The notes beneath the pieces are model-generated. The model saw only the letters and a list, made by a program, of their open reading frames with translations. It searched no databases and was not told the DNA's origin. From the NCBI GenBank assembly GCA_021604925.1, contig BQJX01000037.1, positions 1 through 11,163 on the forward strand: a DNA stretch of 11,163 nt, given 5' to 3'. This document shows positions 1 to 8,600 of this stretch, in pieces; within the stretch, counting starts at the first letter, position 1; each line of letters begins with the position of its first letter. The position numbers were made by a program, and so were the translations under genes. Source of the DNA: Gemmatimonadota bacterium. GTDB lineage: Bacteria; ARS69.

Positions 1-250
1 TGGCCAGCGACTGGACCGCACGGACTTCTTTCTGGTGCGCCTCGAAGTCCATGTCGGGACCGTCCGGGAGTTCAAACGCACCGGCCATGAACCAGTCCAG
101 CGTTTGGGCCACGTGGGCCACCTGCTGGGCGGCCGTGAACAGGCCCTCCTGCGGGGCGAAGTTCGAGTCGGCTTCTTCCAGCGCACCGATGGAGCGCCGG
201 AACATCTCCTTCTGGCTCGCCAGCATCATGACCAATGGATTCTCAGACAT
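1..250 (-). CDS. DinB-like (DinB_2 superfamily) protein, 3' part missing
   Basis: The minus-strand frame opens with ATG at 250-248 and stays open to the window edge, giving 83 N-terminal residues (MSENPLVMMLASQKEMF...). A purine-rich GGGGGAAGAG lies just upstream and serves as ribosome binding site. The segment TAAQQVAHVAQTLDWF (about residues 39-54) matches the first metal-ligand helix of the DinB four-helix bundle, with His46 as the expected first ligand and Trp53 in the usual aromatic position. The family comprises small metal-binding proteins, some of them thiol-S-transferases and many of unknown substrate. The other ligand histidines would lie beyond the edge and cannot be checked. It is transcribed in the same direction as the second DinB-like gene upstream but separated from it by 174 nt, so it may have its own promoter. 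The family call is fairly secure; the function is unknown. Confidence 0.75.
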   Translation of the reverse strand, partial: MSENPLVMMLASQKEMFRRSIGALEEADSNFAPQEGLFTAAQQVAHVAQTLDWFMAGAFELPDGPDMDFEAHQKEVRAVQSLA

Positions 251-295
251 GTCTCTTCCCCCTAGTCCTGTGCCCGCCCCTCGTGACGCCCAGCG

Positions 296-311
296 CGGAT
301 GCTAGCATCCG
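296..311. promoter_or_regulatory. 16-bp perfect palindrome, possible operator
   Basis: CGGATGCTAGCATCCG reads identically on both strands. With G295 bulged out, the symmetry extends three more pairs (292-294 with 312-314). It lies 45 bp upstream of the ATG of the minus-strand DinB-like gene. On that strand the palindrome contains TAGCAT, a passable -10 hexamer, so a dimeric regulator bound here could cover the promoter. With no spacer between the half-sites it is a better protein-binding site than a terminator hairpin. The function is inferred; the symmetry is seen directly. Confidence 0.45.
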
Positions 312-337
312 GCTCCGTGTGTCGTCCCGGGTGGCGG

Positions 338-356
338 CGTTTACGTTCGTAAAACG
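338..356. repeat. AT-rich inverted repeat in intergenic gap
   Basis: TTTACG (340-345) and CGTAAA (348-353) are inverted copies separated by TT. Flanking CG on each side extends the match to 8 bp if A354 is bulged. It is a conspicuously AT-rich island in a very GC-rich stretch, about 90-105 bp upstream of the minus-strand DinB-like gene start. It could be a second operator or an upstream promoter element, or part of the 3' end of the preceding minus-strand transcript. Confidence 0.35.
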
Positions 357-363
357 GTCGTCA

Positions 364-381
364 GGTTCCGGCGGTTCCGGC
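364..381. repeat. Two tandem copies of a 9-bp unit
   Basis: GGTTCCGGC occurs twice in direct succession (364-372 and 373-381), in the gap just 3' of the second DinB-like gene. Two copies only; no function is evident. Confidence 0.4.
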
Positions 382-424
382 CGTCGTTCGGTCATTTCGG
401 GGAGCCTGCCGCGGGCGCGATGGA

Positions 425-946
425 TCAGCTGCGGTAGCGCTCTTCCAGCACCCCGAGATGATGGGCCACGTGCCCCGCGATGATCCACGGGACGGAGCGG
501 ACCGTCATGGCGGACCCGTTGGCGGTGCCGCGGCGCGACAGCACCTCCGCGTCGAAGGTGCGGAACAGGGCCAGCGTGGCGCTGCGGACGTGGTCGAACT
601 CCGCCAGCAGGTCCGGCAGCGGCACGTCGTCAAAACGGGCGCCGGCGACCCACGCGTCCTCCTCCATGCCGGGGAGGTCGGTCGTGTCGCCCCGGGCGAA
701 CGTGAGCCCCCGGTACACGAACAGCCGCTCCGTGTCGCAGAGGTGCCCCAGGATCTCCCGCACGCTCCACTTGCCGGGGGCGTAGCGGTGCAGCGACCCG
801 CTGCTCCCGAACGACGCAAAGGCGGTCTTTACCGCGCCGGCCTGGGTGGACAGCGTTCCCAGGACGTCCCCGTCCGGGACCTTGCTCGTGTAGAGGGTGA
901 AATACTCGTGGTGTTCGCCGGCGCCCGGGCGTTCGATCCCGCTCAC
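425..946 (-). CDS. DinB family metal-binding protein
   Basis: This 173-residue protein has the usual DinB_2/YfiT-like length and the full ligand set. The first helix holds His68 in EILGHLCDTERLF (residues 65-76), and the C-terminal helix holds His159 and His163 in AGHVAHHLGVLEERY (157-171), the typical H-x3-H arrangement. Such proteins are cytoplasmic four-helix bundles that bind a divalent metal; characterised relatives are thiol-dependent transferases, but the substrate cannot be read here. The start is GTG at 946-944. It overlaps the TGA of the dCMP deaminase gene (GTGA), and a GGAG (955-958, read on the minus strand) sits 8 nt upstream, inside the deaminase gene. Translation is therefore probably coupled to the deaminase. 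The family is secure, the role unknown. Confidence 0.85.
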   Translation of the reverse strand: MSGIERPGAGEHHEYFTLYTSKVPDGDVLGTLSTQAGAVKTAFASFGSSGSLHRYAPGKWSVREILGHLCDTERLFVYRGLTFARGDTTDLPGMEEDAWVAGARFDDVPLPDLLAEFDHVRSATLALFRTFDAEVLSRRGTANGSAMTVRSVPWIIAGHVAHHLGVLEERYRS

Positions 947-1410
947 GCGGGCAGCTCCAGCTCGCTCAGGTCGATGAGCTCCATTCCGAGTTCGCGCGCG
1001 ATCTCCAGCGAGCGATGATCGCGATAGAACTCACCGTAGTAGATGCGGTGGAGGCCCGAGTTCGCGATGAGTCGGAAGCAGTTCCAGCAGGGGCTGGCGG
1101 TGGTGTAGATATCCGCGCCCTCGATCCGGATCCCGTTGCGGGCGGCCTGGCAGATCGCGTTGGCCTCGGCGTGGACCGTCCGGACGCAGTGCTCATCCTC
1201 GAGCATGTGGCCCACCTCGTCGCAGTGGGGCAGGCCGCGGATGGATCCGTTGTACCCGGTGGAGAGAATCGTCTTGTCCCGCACGATCACGGCGCCCACG
1301 TGCTTCCGTTCGCACGTGGCCCGCGTGGCCACCTGCCGCGCGATGTTCATGAAATAGACGTCCCAGGACACGCGGGGGGCGGTGGGATCGGACGACGAAT
1401 CGGACGACAT
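943..1410 (-). CDS. dCMP deaminase (ComEB-type cytidine/deoxycytidylate deaminase)
   Basis: This 155-residue cytoplasmic enzyme is predicted to deaminate dCMP to dUMP, feeding thymidylate synthesis. The catalytic zinc site is intact: HAEA at residues 80-83 supplies His80 and the proton-shuttling Glu82, and PCWNC at 107-111 supplies Cys108 and Cys111. Cys33, Cys63 and nearby histidines (68, 74) resemble the second zinc site seen in some dCMP deaminases. The region TCERKHVGAVIV...GYNGS (about 32-56) is the standard N-terminal signature, and the length is normal. ATG at 1410-1408 follows a GGAGAG on the minus strand at good spacing. The stop overlaps the start of the DinB-like gene, making a two-gene minus-strand unit. 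A weak -10 (TAGGAT, 1443-1438 on the minus strand) could drive it. A tRNA or free-base deaminase is less likely given the motif context. Confidence 0.9.
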   Translation of the reverse strand: MSSDSSSDPTAPRVSWDVYFMNIARQVATRATCERKHVGAVIVRDKTILSTGYNGSIRGLPHCDEVGHMLEDEHCVRTVHAEANAICQAARNGIRIEGADIYTTASPCWNCFRLIANSGLHRIYYGEFYRDHRSLEIARELGMELIDLSELELPA

Positions 1411-1474
1411 GGGCGCTCTCCGGCGGGGTGGTCGGCCATCCTAGCGGATTCCGGCCGTCCGGCCCAGCGCGTCG

Positions 1475-1504
1475 TGGACACCCGGCGGTCCGACCGCGTA
1501 CGCT
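1475..1504 (+). promoter_or_regulatory. Candidate sigma70-type promoter for the moxR operon
   Basis: TGGACA (1475-1480, one mismatch from TTGACA) is followed after 18 bp by TACGCT (1499-1504), which keeps the first T, the A and the final T of the -10 consensus. A start near 1511 would place the hairpin at 1520-1549 almost at the 5' end of the messenger. The -10 is weak and high-GC genomes have loose promoters, so this is tentative. Confidence 0.25.
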
Positions 1505-1519
1505 GATCGAAATGACAAG

Positions 1520-1549
1520 ACCCCGGACGGGCCCACCGCCCTCCGGGGT
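1520..1549 (+). promoter_or_regulatory. Strong hairpin in the moxR leader
   Basis: ACCCCGGA (1520-1527) is perfectly complementary to TCCGGGGT (1542-1549). Inside it, GGGC (1529-1532) pairs with GCCC (1538-1541) after a bulged C1528, giving 12 base pairs around a CCACC loop. No T-tract follows on the plus strand, so it does not look like an intrinsic terminator there. CCCCGGA recurs at 1627-1633, at the edge of the moxR ribosome binding site, so the 3' arm of this hairpin could pair with either copy. The pairing potential is seen; the switch role is inferred. Confidence 0.4.
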
Positions 1550-1603
1550 GTTCGCGCGTGGCCGTGAACTCCCGCGTCCCTGTGGGGTGCAAGGAGGACC
1601 GTC

Positions 1604-1646
1604 GTGCGTCCTGGACCCCGGGGAGCCCCCGGAAGGAGTGAGCCCG

Positions 1647-1657
<11 letters not shown>
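1604..1657 (+). CDS. Possible 17-codon leader peptide upstream of moxR
   Basis: AAGGAGG (1591-1597) is the most consensus-like Shine-Dalgarno in this region and sits 6 nt before GTG at 1604. The GTG is not in the moxR frame. It opens a short frame reading MRPGPRGAPGRSEPVDS that stops at 1655-1657, just past the moxR start at 1647. Ribosomes ending there could re-initiate on moxR, and the reading of this ORF would affect any RNA folding in the leader. It may instead be a chance SD-like sequence. There is no conserved-protein support. Confidence 0.3.
1631..1638 (+). promoter_or_regulatory. Ribosome binding site that fixes the moxR TTG start
   Basis: GGAAGGAG lies 8 nt before TTG at 1647. An in-frame GTG at 1638 overlaps this site and therefore cannot use it. 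The frame is open back to ATG 1428, but that upstream extension shows no family similarity and runs through the promoter-hairpin region, so TTG 1647 is the best start. Confidence 0.65.
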
Positions 1658-2659
<1,002 letters not shown>

Positions 2660-2663
<4 letters not shown>

Positions 2664-3559
2664 GCGACGAACGACGCGACTCGCTTCTGAACGCGGCCAC
2701 CATTGCGCGCCTGGGCAACATGGACGTGCGCGCTCGCGCGGTCGTGGAGGGTTTCGTGTCGGGGTTGCACAAGAGCCCCTACAAGGGATTCAGTGTGGAG
2801 TTCGCCGAGCATCGCCAGTACATGCCGGGCGATCCGCTGAAGACGGTGGACTGGAAGGTCTACGGAAAGAGCGACCGCTTCTACGTGAAGGAGTTCGAAG
2901 AGGAGACGAACCTCCGCGCCTACCTCGTGATCGACGGTTCCGCATCCATGGGCTTCTCCACCGGCGAGGTGACCAAGTTCGACTACTCGCGGTACCTCTC
3001 GGCGGCGCTCAGCTACCTGATGATCCGCCAGCAGGACTCGGTGGGCGTGCTCCTCTTCGATGAAGAGGTGCGCAAGTTCATCCCGCCGCGGTCCAACCGG
3101 CAACACCTGCACGTGATCCTGACCGAGCTGGAGCGGGCGCAACCGTCCGCCGGCACGCAGCTGGCAGGCACGCTGCATCGATTGGCGGACCGGCTCAAAC
3201 GGCGCGGCCTGGTCGTGATCATGTCGGATCTCTTCGATGATCCGGAAAAGGTGCTGGTGGCGCTCCGCCACTTCCGCCACAAGCGCAATGACGTGGTGGT
3301 CTTCCACGTGCTCGACGCGGCGGAGCGGAACTTCGGGTTCCGGCGGGAAGCGATCTTCCACGACATGGAAACGGACGATCGGATGCTGGTGCGCCCGTGG
3401 GAGATCCAGAACGAGTATCGCGACGCGGTGGACGCGTGGATCGATCGGTACCGGCGCAGTTGCCGCGAGATGGGCGTGGACTACGTGCCCATGCACACGG
3501 AGACCCCGTTCGATACGGCGTTGACCGCGTATCTCGACAAGCGCCGGAGGCTCGGATGA
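2660..3559 (+). CDS. DUF58 domain protein (vWA-like MoxR partner)
   Basis: This 299-residue protein has no obvious signal peptide or membrane segment. The DUF58 hallmark is clear: YKGFSVEFAEHRQYMPGDPL (41-60) runs into KTVDWKVYGKSDRFYVKEFEEE (61-82). A vWA fold follows with a MIDAS metal site: Asp92, Ser94 and Ser96 in DGSAS, a probable Thr166 in SAGTQ, and Asp190 in IMSDLFDD. It is expected to be a cytoplasmic partner of the MoxR ATPase encoded directly upstream, linking it to the membrane vWA protein encoded downstream. The start is GTG at 2660, inside the moxR stop (GTGA); no alternative start gives a better N-terminus. Many DUF58 proteins carry two N-terminal membrane helices; this one is the short soluble type. 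Confidence 0.9.
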
Positions 3560-3603
3560 GTTTAAGGGGAGATCGCGGCGCCGGGCGGAGCGCTCGTCCA
3601 TGA
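3556..3603 (+). CDS. 15-codon bridging mini-cistron (candidate)
   Basis: ATG at 3556 overlaps the DUF58 stop as ATGA. The short frame MSLRGDRGAGRSARP ends in TGA at 3601-3603, which itself overlaps the ATG of the BatA-like gene, again as ATGA (3600-3603). It exactly fills the 40-nt gap, so it could carry terminating ribosomes from one gene to the next. The peptide is unlikely to have a function of its own. The geometry could be chance. Confidence 0.35.
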   Translation: MSLRGDRGAGRSARP

Positions 3604-5678
3604 CCTTTCTGAATCCGTGGCTTCTCTTCGGGCTGCTCGGCGCGGGCGTGCCCCTGGTCATCCACCTGCTCAGCCGGCGGACGGCCCAGCGCGTGGACTT
3701 CTCGTCGCTCGAGTTTCTCCGCGACCTGGAGCGCAAGAGCATGCGCCGGCTGCGGGTTCGGCAGTGGCTTCTGCTCCTGCTGCGGATGTTGCTGGTGGCT
3801 GCGCTCGCCCTCGCGATGGCGCGTCCCACGTTGACCGGGGTGGCCGCGGGCACGGCCGGGGGTTCCACCAGTGCGGTGATCCTCCTGGACGGGAGCTTCT
3901 CAATGCGTGCGGAGCTCCAGGGTGAGAGCCTGTTTCGACGGGCCCAGGATCGCGCGGCGGAGATCCTGTCCACGTTCGACGACGGCGACGAGATCATCCT
4001 GCTGATTCCGGGGGCGGCCAACGGATCGCGCGCCGAGGGGATCCGCGATCTGGCACTGGTCCGCGACCGGGTGGAGAGCGCCACCCCGGGCCGGTCGTCC
4101 GTGGACGGACAGGCGGAGCTGCGACGGGCCGTGCGGCGACTGCAGGAAGCGCGGCATCCGAACCGGGAGATCCACGTGCTCACCGACTTCCAGCGCAGCG
4201 GCTGGGAGAACGCCGGAGAGGCGGCGGCAGAAGCGGCCGGGGTGCATGTGTTCTTCCACTCGCTCACGGACGAAACGCCCGCGAACGCCTGGGTGGACGA
4301 AGTGGACTTCTCGGGGCAGATCCTGGAGAAGGGGACCCCCGTGGAGTTCCGCGTGGTCGTGGCGGGCGGTCCGGAGTTCGGGCCCACCGAGGTGGACGTG
4401 GAGATGGAGGTGGATGATCACGTCGTCGATCGACGTCGCATTGATCTGGGCCCGTCCTCGCGGGTGGCGCTGACGTTCCACGAGACGTTCGCCGAGGACG
4501 GCATCCACCTGGGGAGCGTGGTGATCCGCGGAGCCGCGGGACCGCAGGACGATGATCGCCGGCACTTCACGCTGCGCACCGCGCGCGCCGCGCCCGTCCT
4601 CGTGGTGTGCCACGACGAGCGGGCGCGCCGCTACATCGAGGCGGCGCTGGCTCCCGAAGGCGGCGGCACGGGCAGCTTCTCCCTGCGGACCGCGGATACG
4701 CATGAGCTGGAGAGCGCGTCGCGAGCGCGCGAGACGGTGATCGTGCTCGCGGATGTGGAGCGCCTGTCCGATCGCGAACTCGCGGGCATCAAGGCGTTTC
4801 TGTCCGAGGGTGGCGGCCTGCTCGTGTTTCCGGGCCCCCGCACCGACGCGGCCGCGTGGGGACGTTCCTTCCTGCCCAAGTTCGTTCCGGGAACCCTGGC
4901 GGATCTCCGCGTTTCGGAAGAGCCGTTCCGCATTGCGCATCTGGATCCGTCGCATCCGCTCTTCGAGCTGTTCCGCGGCGGGGATGGCGGCCTGACCGAT
5001 GTGGCCTTCACGCGCGCCCTCCAGTTTCGCGCGCAGGCGGGCAGTGCCGTGCTGGCCACGTTCACGAACGGGGATCCGGCGCTGGTGGAGTCGTCGCTGT
5101 TGCCGGGACGGGTGCTGCTGTTCACGTCGTCGCTGGACCCGAGCTGGAGCGACTTTCCGCTGACCGGCGCGTTCCTCCCGTTGCTGCACGAGTCCGTGCG
5201 CTACCTGTCGGAGACGGCCGCGCTGGCGGCGGAACAGCTGGACGTGGGGGAGGGCGCCACCGTGTGGTTGCCCGCCGTGCCCGACGGCGGCACCGTGACG
5301 CTGCGCGCTCCGAACGACAACGAACGCTCGGTGGCGCCCGTTCCGGGGCCGGGCGGCTACGCGCTCGAACTCGCGGAGGCCGACGAGCCGGGATTCTGGA
5401 CGTTCCAGTCCCAGGCCGGCGACACCCTGGCCGCGCTGGCCGCCAGCATCTCGGCGACGGAGTCGGATCTGACCCGCGTGGAGGTGGCGCAGCTGGAAGC
5501 GGCCTTCGGCGACGTGGCCTCCGTGCTGGAGGGCGACGCGGGGCTGGCCCGGCAGATGCGCGAGGCCCGCATGGGGCGCGAGATCGGCCGCTGGTTCCTG
5601 TGGGCGGCGGCGGCGCTGCTGCTGGCGGAGATGTTCGTGGCGTCCCGGTTCCGGGGGCCCGCAGAGAGCGCCGCCTGA
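3600..5678 (+). CDS. BatA-like membrane protein: two N-terminal TM helices, vWA, GATase1-like domain, C-terminal TM
   Basis: The product is 692 residues. The N-terminus is the classic BatA double-membrane module: NPWLLFGLLGAGVPLVIHLL (5-24), a basic loop with RVDFSSLEFLRDL, then a second helix at about 56-74. A vWA domain follows from about 91, with MIDAS residues Asp97, Ser99 and Ser101 in DGSFSM and the strand HVLTDFQRSGW; the usual MIDAS threonine is not obvious. Residues ~228-325 look like a beta-sandwich, and ~330-535 like the glutamine-amidotransferase-like module of this family (LLFTSSLDPSWSDFPL...). A C-terminal helix (WFLWAAAALLLAEMFVAS) anchors the end. It is the probable envelope partner of MoxR and DUF58. 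ATG 3600 has GGAG at 3587-3590. The stop TGA (5676-5678) shares one base with the mfd ATG. Other Bat subunits are absent here. Confidence 0.87.
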   Translation: MTFLNPWLLFGLLGAGVPLVIHLLSRRTAQRVDFSSLEFLRDLERKSMRRLRVRQWLLLLLRMLLVAALALAMARPTLTGVAAGTAGGSTSAVILLDGSFSMRAELQGESLFRRAQDRAAEILSTFDDGDEIILLIPGAANGSRAEGIRDLALVRDRVESATPGRSSVDGQAELRRAVRRLQEARHPNREIHVLTDFQRSGWENAGEAAAEAAGVHVFFHSLTDETPANAWVDEVDFSGQILEKGTPVEFRVVVAGGPEFGPTEVDVEMEVDDHVVDRRRIDLGPSSRVALTFHETFAEDGIHLGSVVIRGAAGPQDDDRRHFTLRTARAAPVLVVCHDERARRYIEAALAPEGGGTGSFSLRTADTHELESASRARETVIVLADVERLSDRELAGIKAFLSEGGGLLVFPGPRTDAAAWGRSFLPKFVPGTLADLRVSEEPFRIAHLDPSHPLFELFRGGDGGLTDVAFTRALQFRAQAGSAVLATFTNGDPALVESSLLPGRVLLFTSSLDPSWSDFPLTGAFLPLLHESVRYLSETAALAAEQLDVGEGATVWLPAVPDGGTVTLRAPNDNERSVAPVPGPGGYALELAEADEPGFWTFQSQAGDTLAALAASISATESDLTRVEVAQLEAAFGDVASVLEGDAGLARQMREARMGREIGRWFLWAAAALLLAEMFVASRFRGPAESAA

Positions 5679-8600
5679 TGGATCTGATCCAGGAACTCAT
5701 CCAGGACGTCACTGCCGACGACTCGATCCAGCGCGCGCTTCGCGACGTTCGGGGCGGGCAGGACACCGTGCTCCACGGTCTGGCGTGCTCGGCCAAGGCG
5801 ATGACGCTGGCGCGACTGCACCTGGATCTCGGGCGACCGTTGCTGGTGATCGTGGAACAGCGCGAAGAGGCGGAGTCGCTGCTGGGCGACCTGGAGGTCT
5901 GCCTCGGCGAGGGAAACGTCTCCTTCTTCCCGGAGACCGAGGTCGTCCCGTACGACGATCGCTCTCCGCACGTGGGGCCGCTGAGCGAACGCATCCCCAC
6001 GCTGGCGGCGCTGGCCGCGGGGAAGAACGGCGTGGTGGTGGCCACGGCACGGGCGGTGGCCGGACGCGTGCCGCGGCCGGAAGTGTTCGCGGAGATGGGC
6101 CTGGCGATTTCCGTCGGCGACGAGATCGGTCGCGACCAGCTGGTGGAAGCGCTGGTGGCGCGCGGGTACCACGCGGAACGGCTGGTGGAGGAGATCGGCA
6201 CGTTCGCCGTGCGCGGCGGGCTGGTGGACTTCTTCCCGTTCGGCCTGGAGAACCCGATCCGGGTGGAGTTCTTCGGCGACGAGATCGAATCGATTCGCCA
6301 CTTCGAGGCGGCCTCGCAGAGAACGGTTTCCGAGCTGGAGGGAGTAGTCGCCCTGCCGCAGCGGGAGTTGTTGTTCACGCCGGACGTGCTCCAACTGGCG
6401 CGGGAGCGCGGCGATCTCCCCTTCGACGAAGAGGCCCACCCGTTCGTGGAGGGCGTGGAGTCCTGGCTGCCCATTGTGCATCCGCAACCCGTGACGGTCC
6501 TGGAGTACTTCCGCAGGGACGGCGTGGTGGTCCTGGACGAGCCGGACCGGATCCGCGAACGGCTGGACCAGGAGATGGCGACCGCCACGCTTGCCCACGA
6601 GGAGCGGCGGGAGCGCGGGCATCGTCTGCCGGAGCCGCGCGAGTTGTTCGTGGACGCGGCGGCGCTGGCGGAGTCGCTGCGGGATCGTCGTCTCTTCCGG
6701 CTGTCGCTGTTTCCGGCGGAGTCCACGCTCTCGGCGCTGGCGTTGGAAGCCGGAGGCGCGCCGCCGCCGGTGCATCGCGTTCGGGTGGCCTCGCAGGAGA
6801 CGTTCCACGGCAACTTCGCCGTGCTGCGCGAACGGCTGCGTGGCCTCCTGGACGACGGCAGCCAGGTTCATCTCCTGTGCGACAACCAGGGACAACTCTC
6901 CCGGCTGGAGGAGATGCTGGAGGAACTCGCCGGTCGCATCCGTCTGGCGATCGCCCCCATTCGCAACGGCTTCTCGTTGCCCTCGCGGGCGCTGGTGGTC
7001 CTCACGGATCACGAGCTCTTTGCGCGGACCGCCCGGCGCTACCGCGCGTTCCGGCACGGGGGCGGCGCGCCCATCCACGACTACGCCACGCTCCGCAAGG
7101 GCGACTACGTGGTGCACGTGGACCACGGCATCGGTCGGTACCACGGGATCGAGCGGCTCTCGACCGGAGAAGTGGAGTCCGAGTGCCTGCGCCTGGGCTA
7201 CCAGGGTGGCGACTCCATCTTCGTTCCGATCGAGCAGATCAATCTCGTGCAGAAGTACGTGGGTGGCGAAGGCGGCGAGCCGCCGTCCGTGGCCAAGCTC
7301 GGCACCGCGCAGTGGGAGAAGACCAAGGCGCGCGTGAAGAAGGCCGTGGAGAAGATGGCGGGTCAGTTGCTGGAAGTGCACGCGGCGCGCGCCTCCAGCC
7401 AGGGCTTCGCGTACTCCGCGGACGGCGAGTGGCAGCGGGAGATGGAGTCGTCCTTCATCTACGAGGAGACTCCCGACCAGCGAACGTCCACCGACGCGGT
7501 CAAGCGCGACATGGAGGACACCAAGCCGATGGATCGCCTGGTCTGCGGCGACGTGGGCTACGGCAAGACCGAGGTGGCGATCCGGGCCGCGTTCAAGGCC
7601 GTGGGCGACGGCAAGCAGGTGGCGGTGCTGGTGCCCACCACGATCCTCGCGCAGCAGCACCTCGACACGTTCCGGGAGCGGCTGCGGGCGTACCCGGTGA
7701 AGGTGGACATGGTGTCGCGCTTCCGCTCTCCCAAGGAGCAGAAGGAGACGATCGCGAACGTGGCGAGCGGCGACGTGGATATCCTGATCGGGACGCATCG
7801 CATCCTGTCCAAGGACGTGGTGTTCCACGATCTCGGACTCGTCATCGTGGACGAGGAGCAGCGCTTCGGCGTGAAGCACAAGGAGCGCCTGAAGGAGATG
7901 CGCAAGCTCGTCGACGTGCTCACCCTCACCGCCACGCCCATCCCGCGCACGCTGAACATGGCGCTCATGGGGCTGCGCGAGATGTCCGTGATCAACACGC
8001 CGCCGCCGAACAAGCTGCCCATCGTGACCGAGGTGGTGGAGGGCACGGACGACGTGATCAAGAAGGCCATCGTGCGGGAGATCCAGCGCGGCGGGCAGGT
8101 CTTCTTCGTGCACAATCGCGTGCAGTCGATCGAGAAGGTGTCCGCCCGCCTGCGCGGCCTGCTGCCCGAGCTGCGCCTGGACGTCGCGCACGGACAGATG
8201 CCGGAGGGTCAGCTCGAGAAGGTGATGAAGTCGTTCCTGGAGCGGCGCAGCGACGTCCTCGTGTCGACCATGATCATCGAGTCCGGACTGGATCTTCCGA
8301 ACGTGAACACGATCCTCATCAACCGGGCGGATGCGTTCGGACTGGCGCAGCTCTACCAGCTGCGCGGGCGGGTCGGCCGCTCGAACCATCGGGCGTTCGC
8401 GCATCTGTTGATTCCGGTGGGCGTCAAGCTCTCCGACATCGCCCGCAAGCGACTGCGCGCCATCGAGGAGTACTCGGATCTCGGGGCCGGATTCCGCCTG
8501 GCCATGCGCGACATGGAGATTCGCGGCGCGGGCAACTTTCTGGGTCCCGAGCAGTCCGGGCATCTGCACGCGATCGGCTACGACCTCTACTGCCAGATGC

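Noticed and set aside
346..360. SOS-box-like GTTC-N7-GGTC upstream of the DinB-like gene
   Set aside because: It has one mismatch to the alphaproteobacterial GTTC-N7-GTTC pattern, and GTTC is frequent in this gap. The DinB family name alone is not evidence for LexA control.
1428..1646. N-terminal extension of MoxR from ATG 1428
   Set aside because: It has no family similarity, crosses the hairpin and promoter region, and lacks an SD. TTG 1647 has an ideal one.
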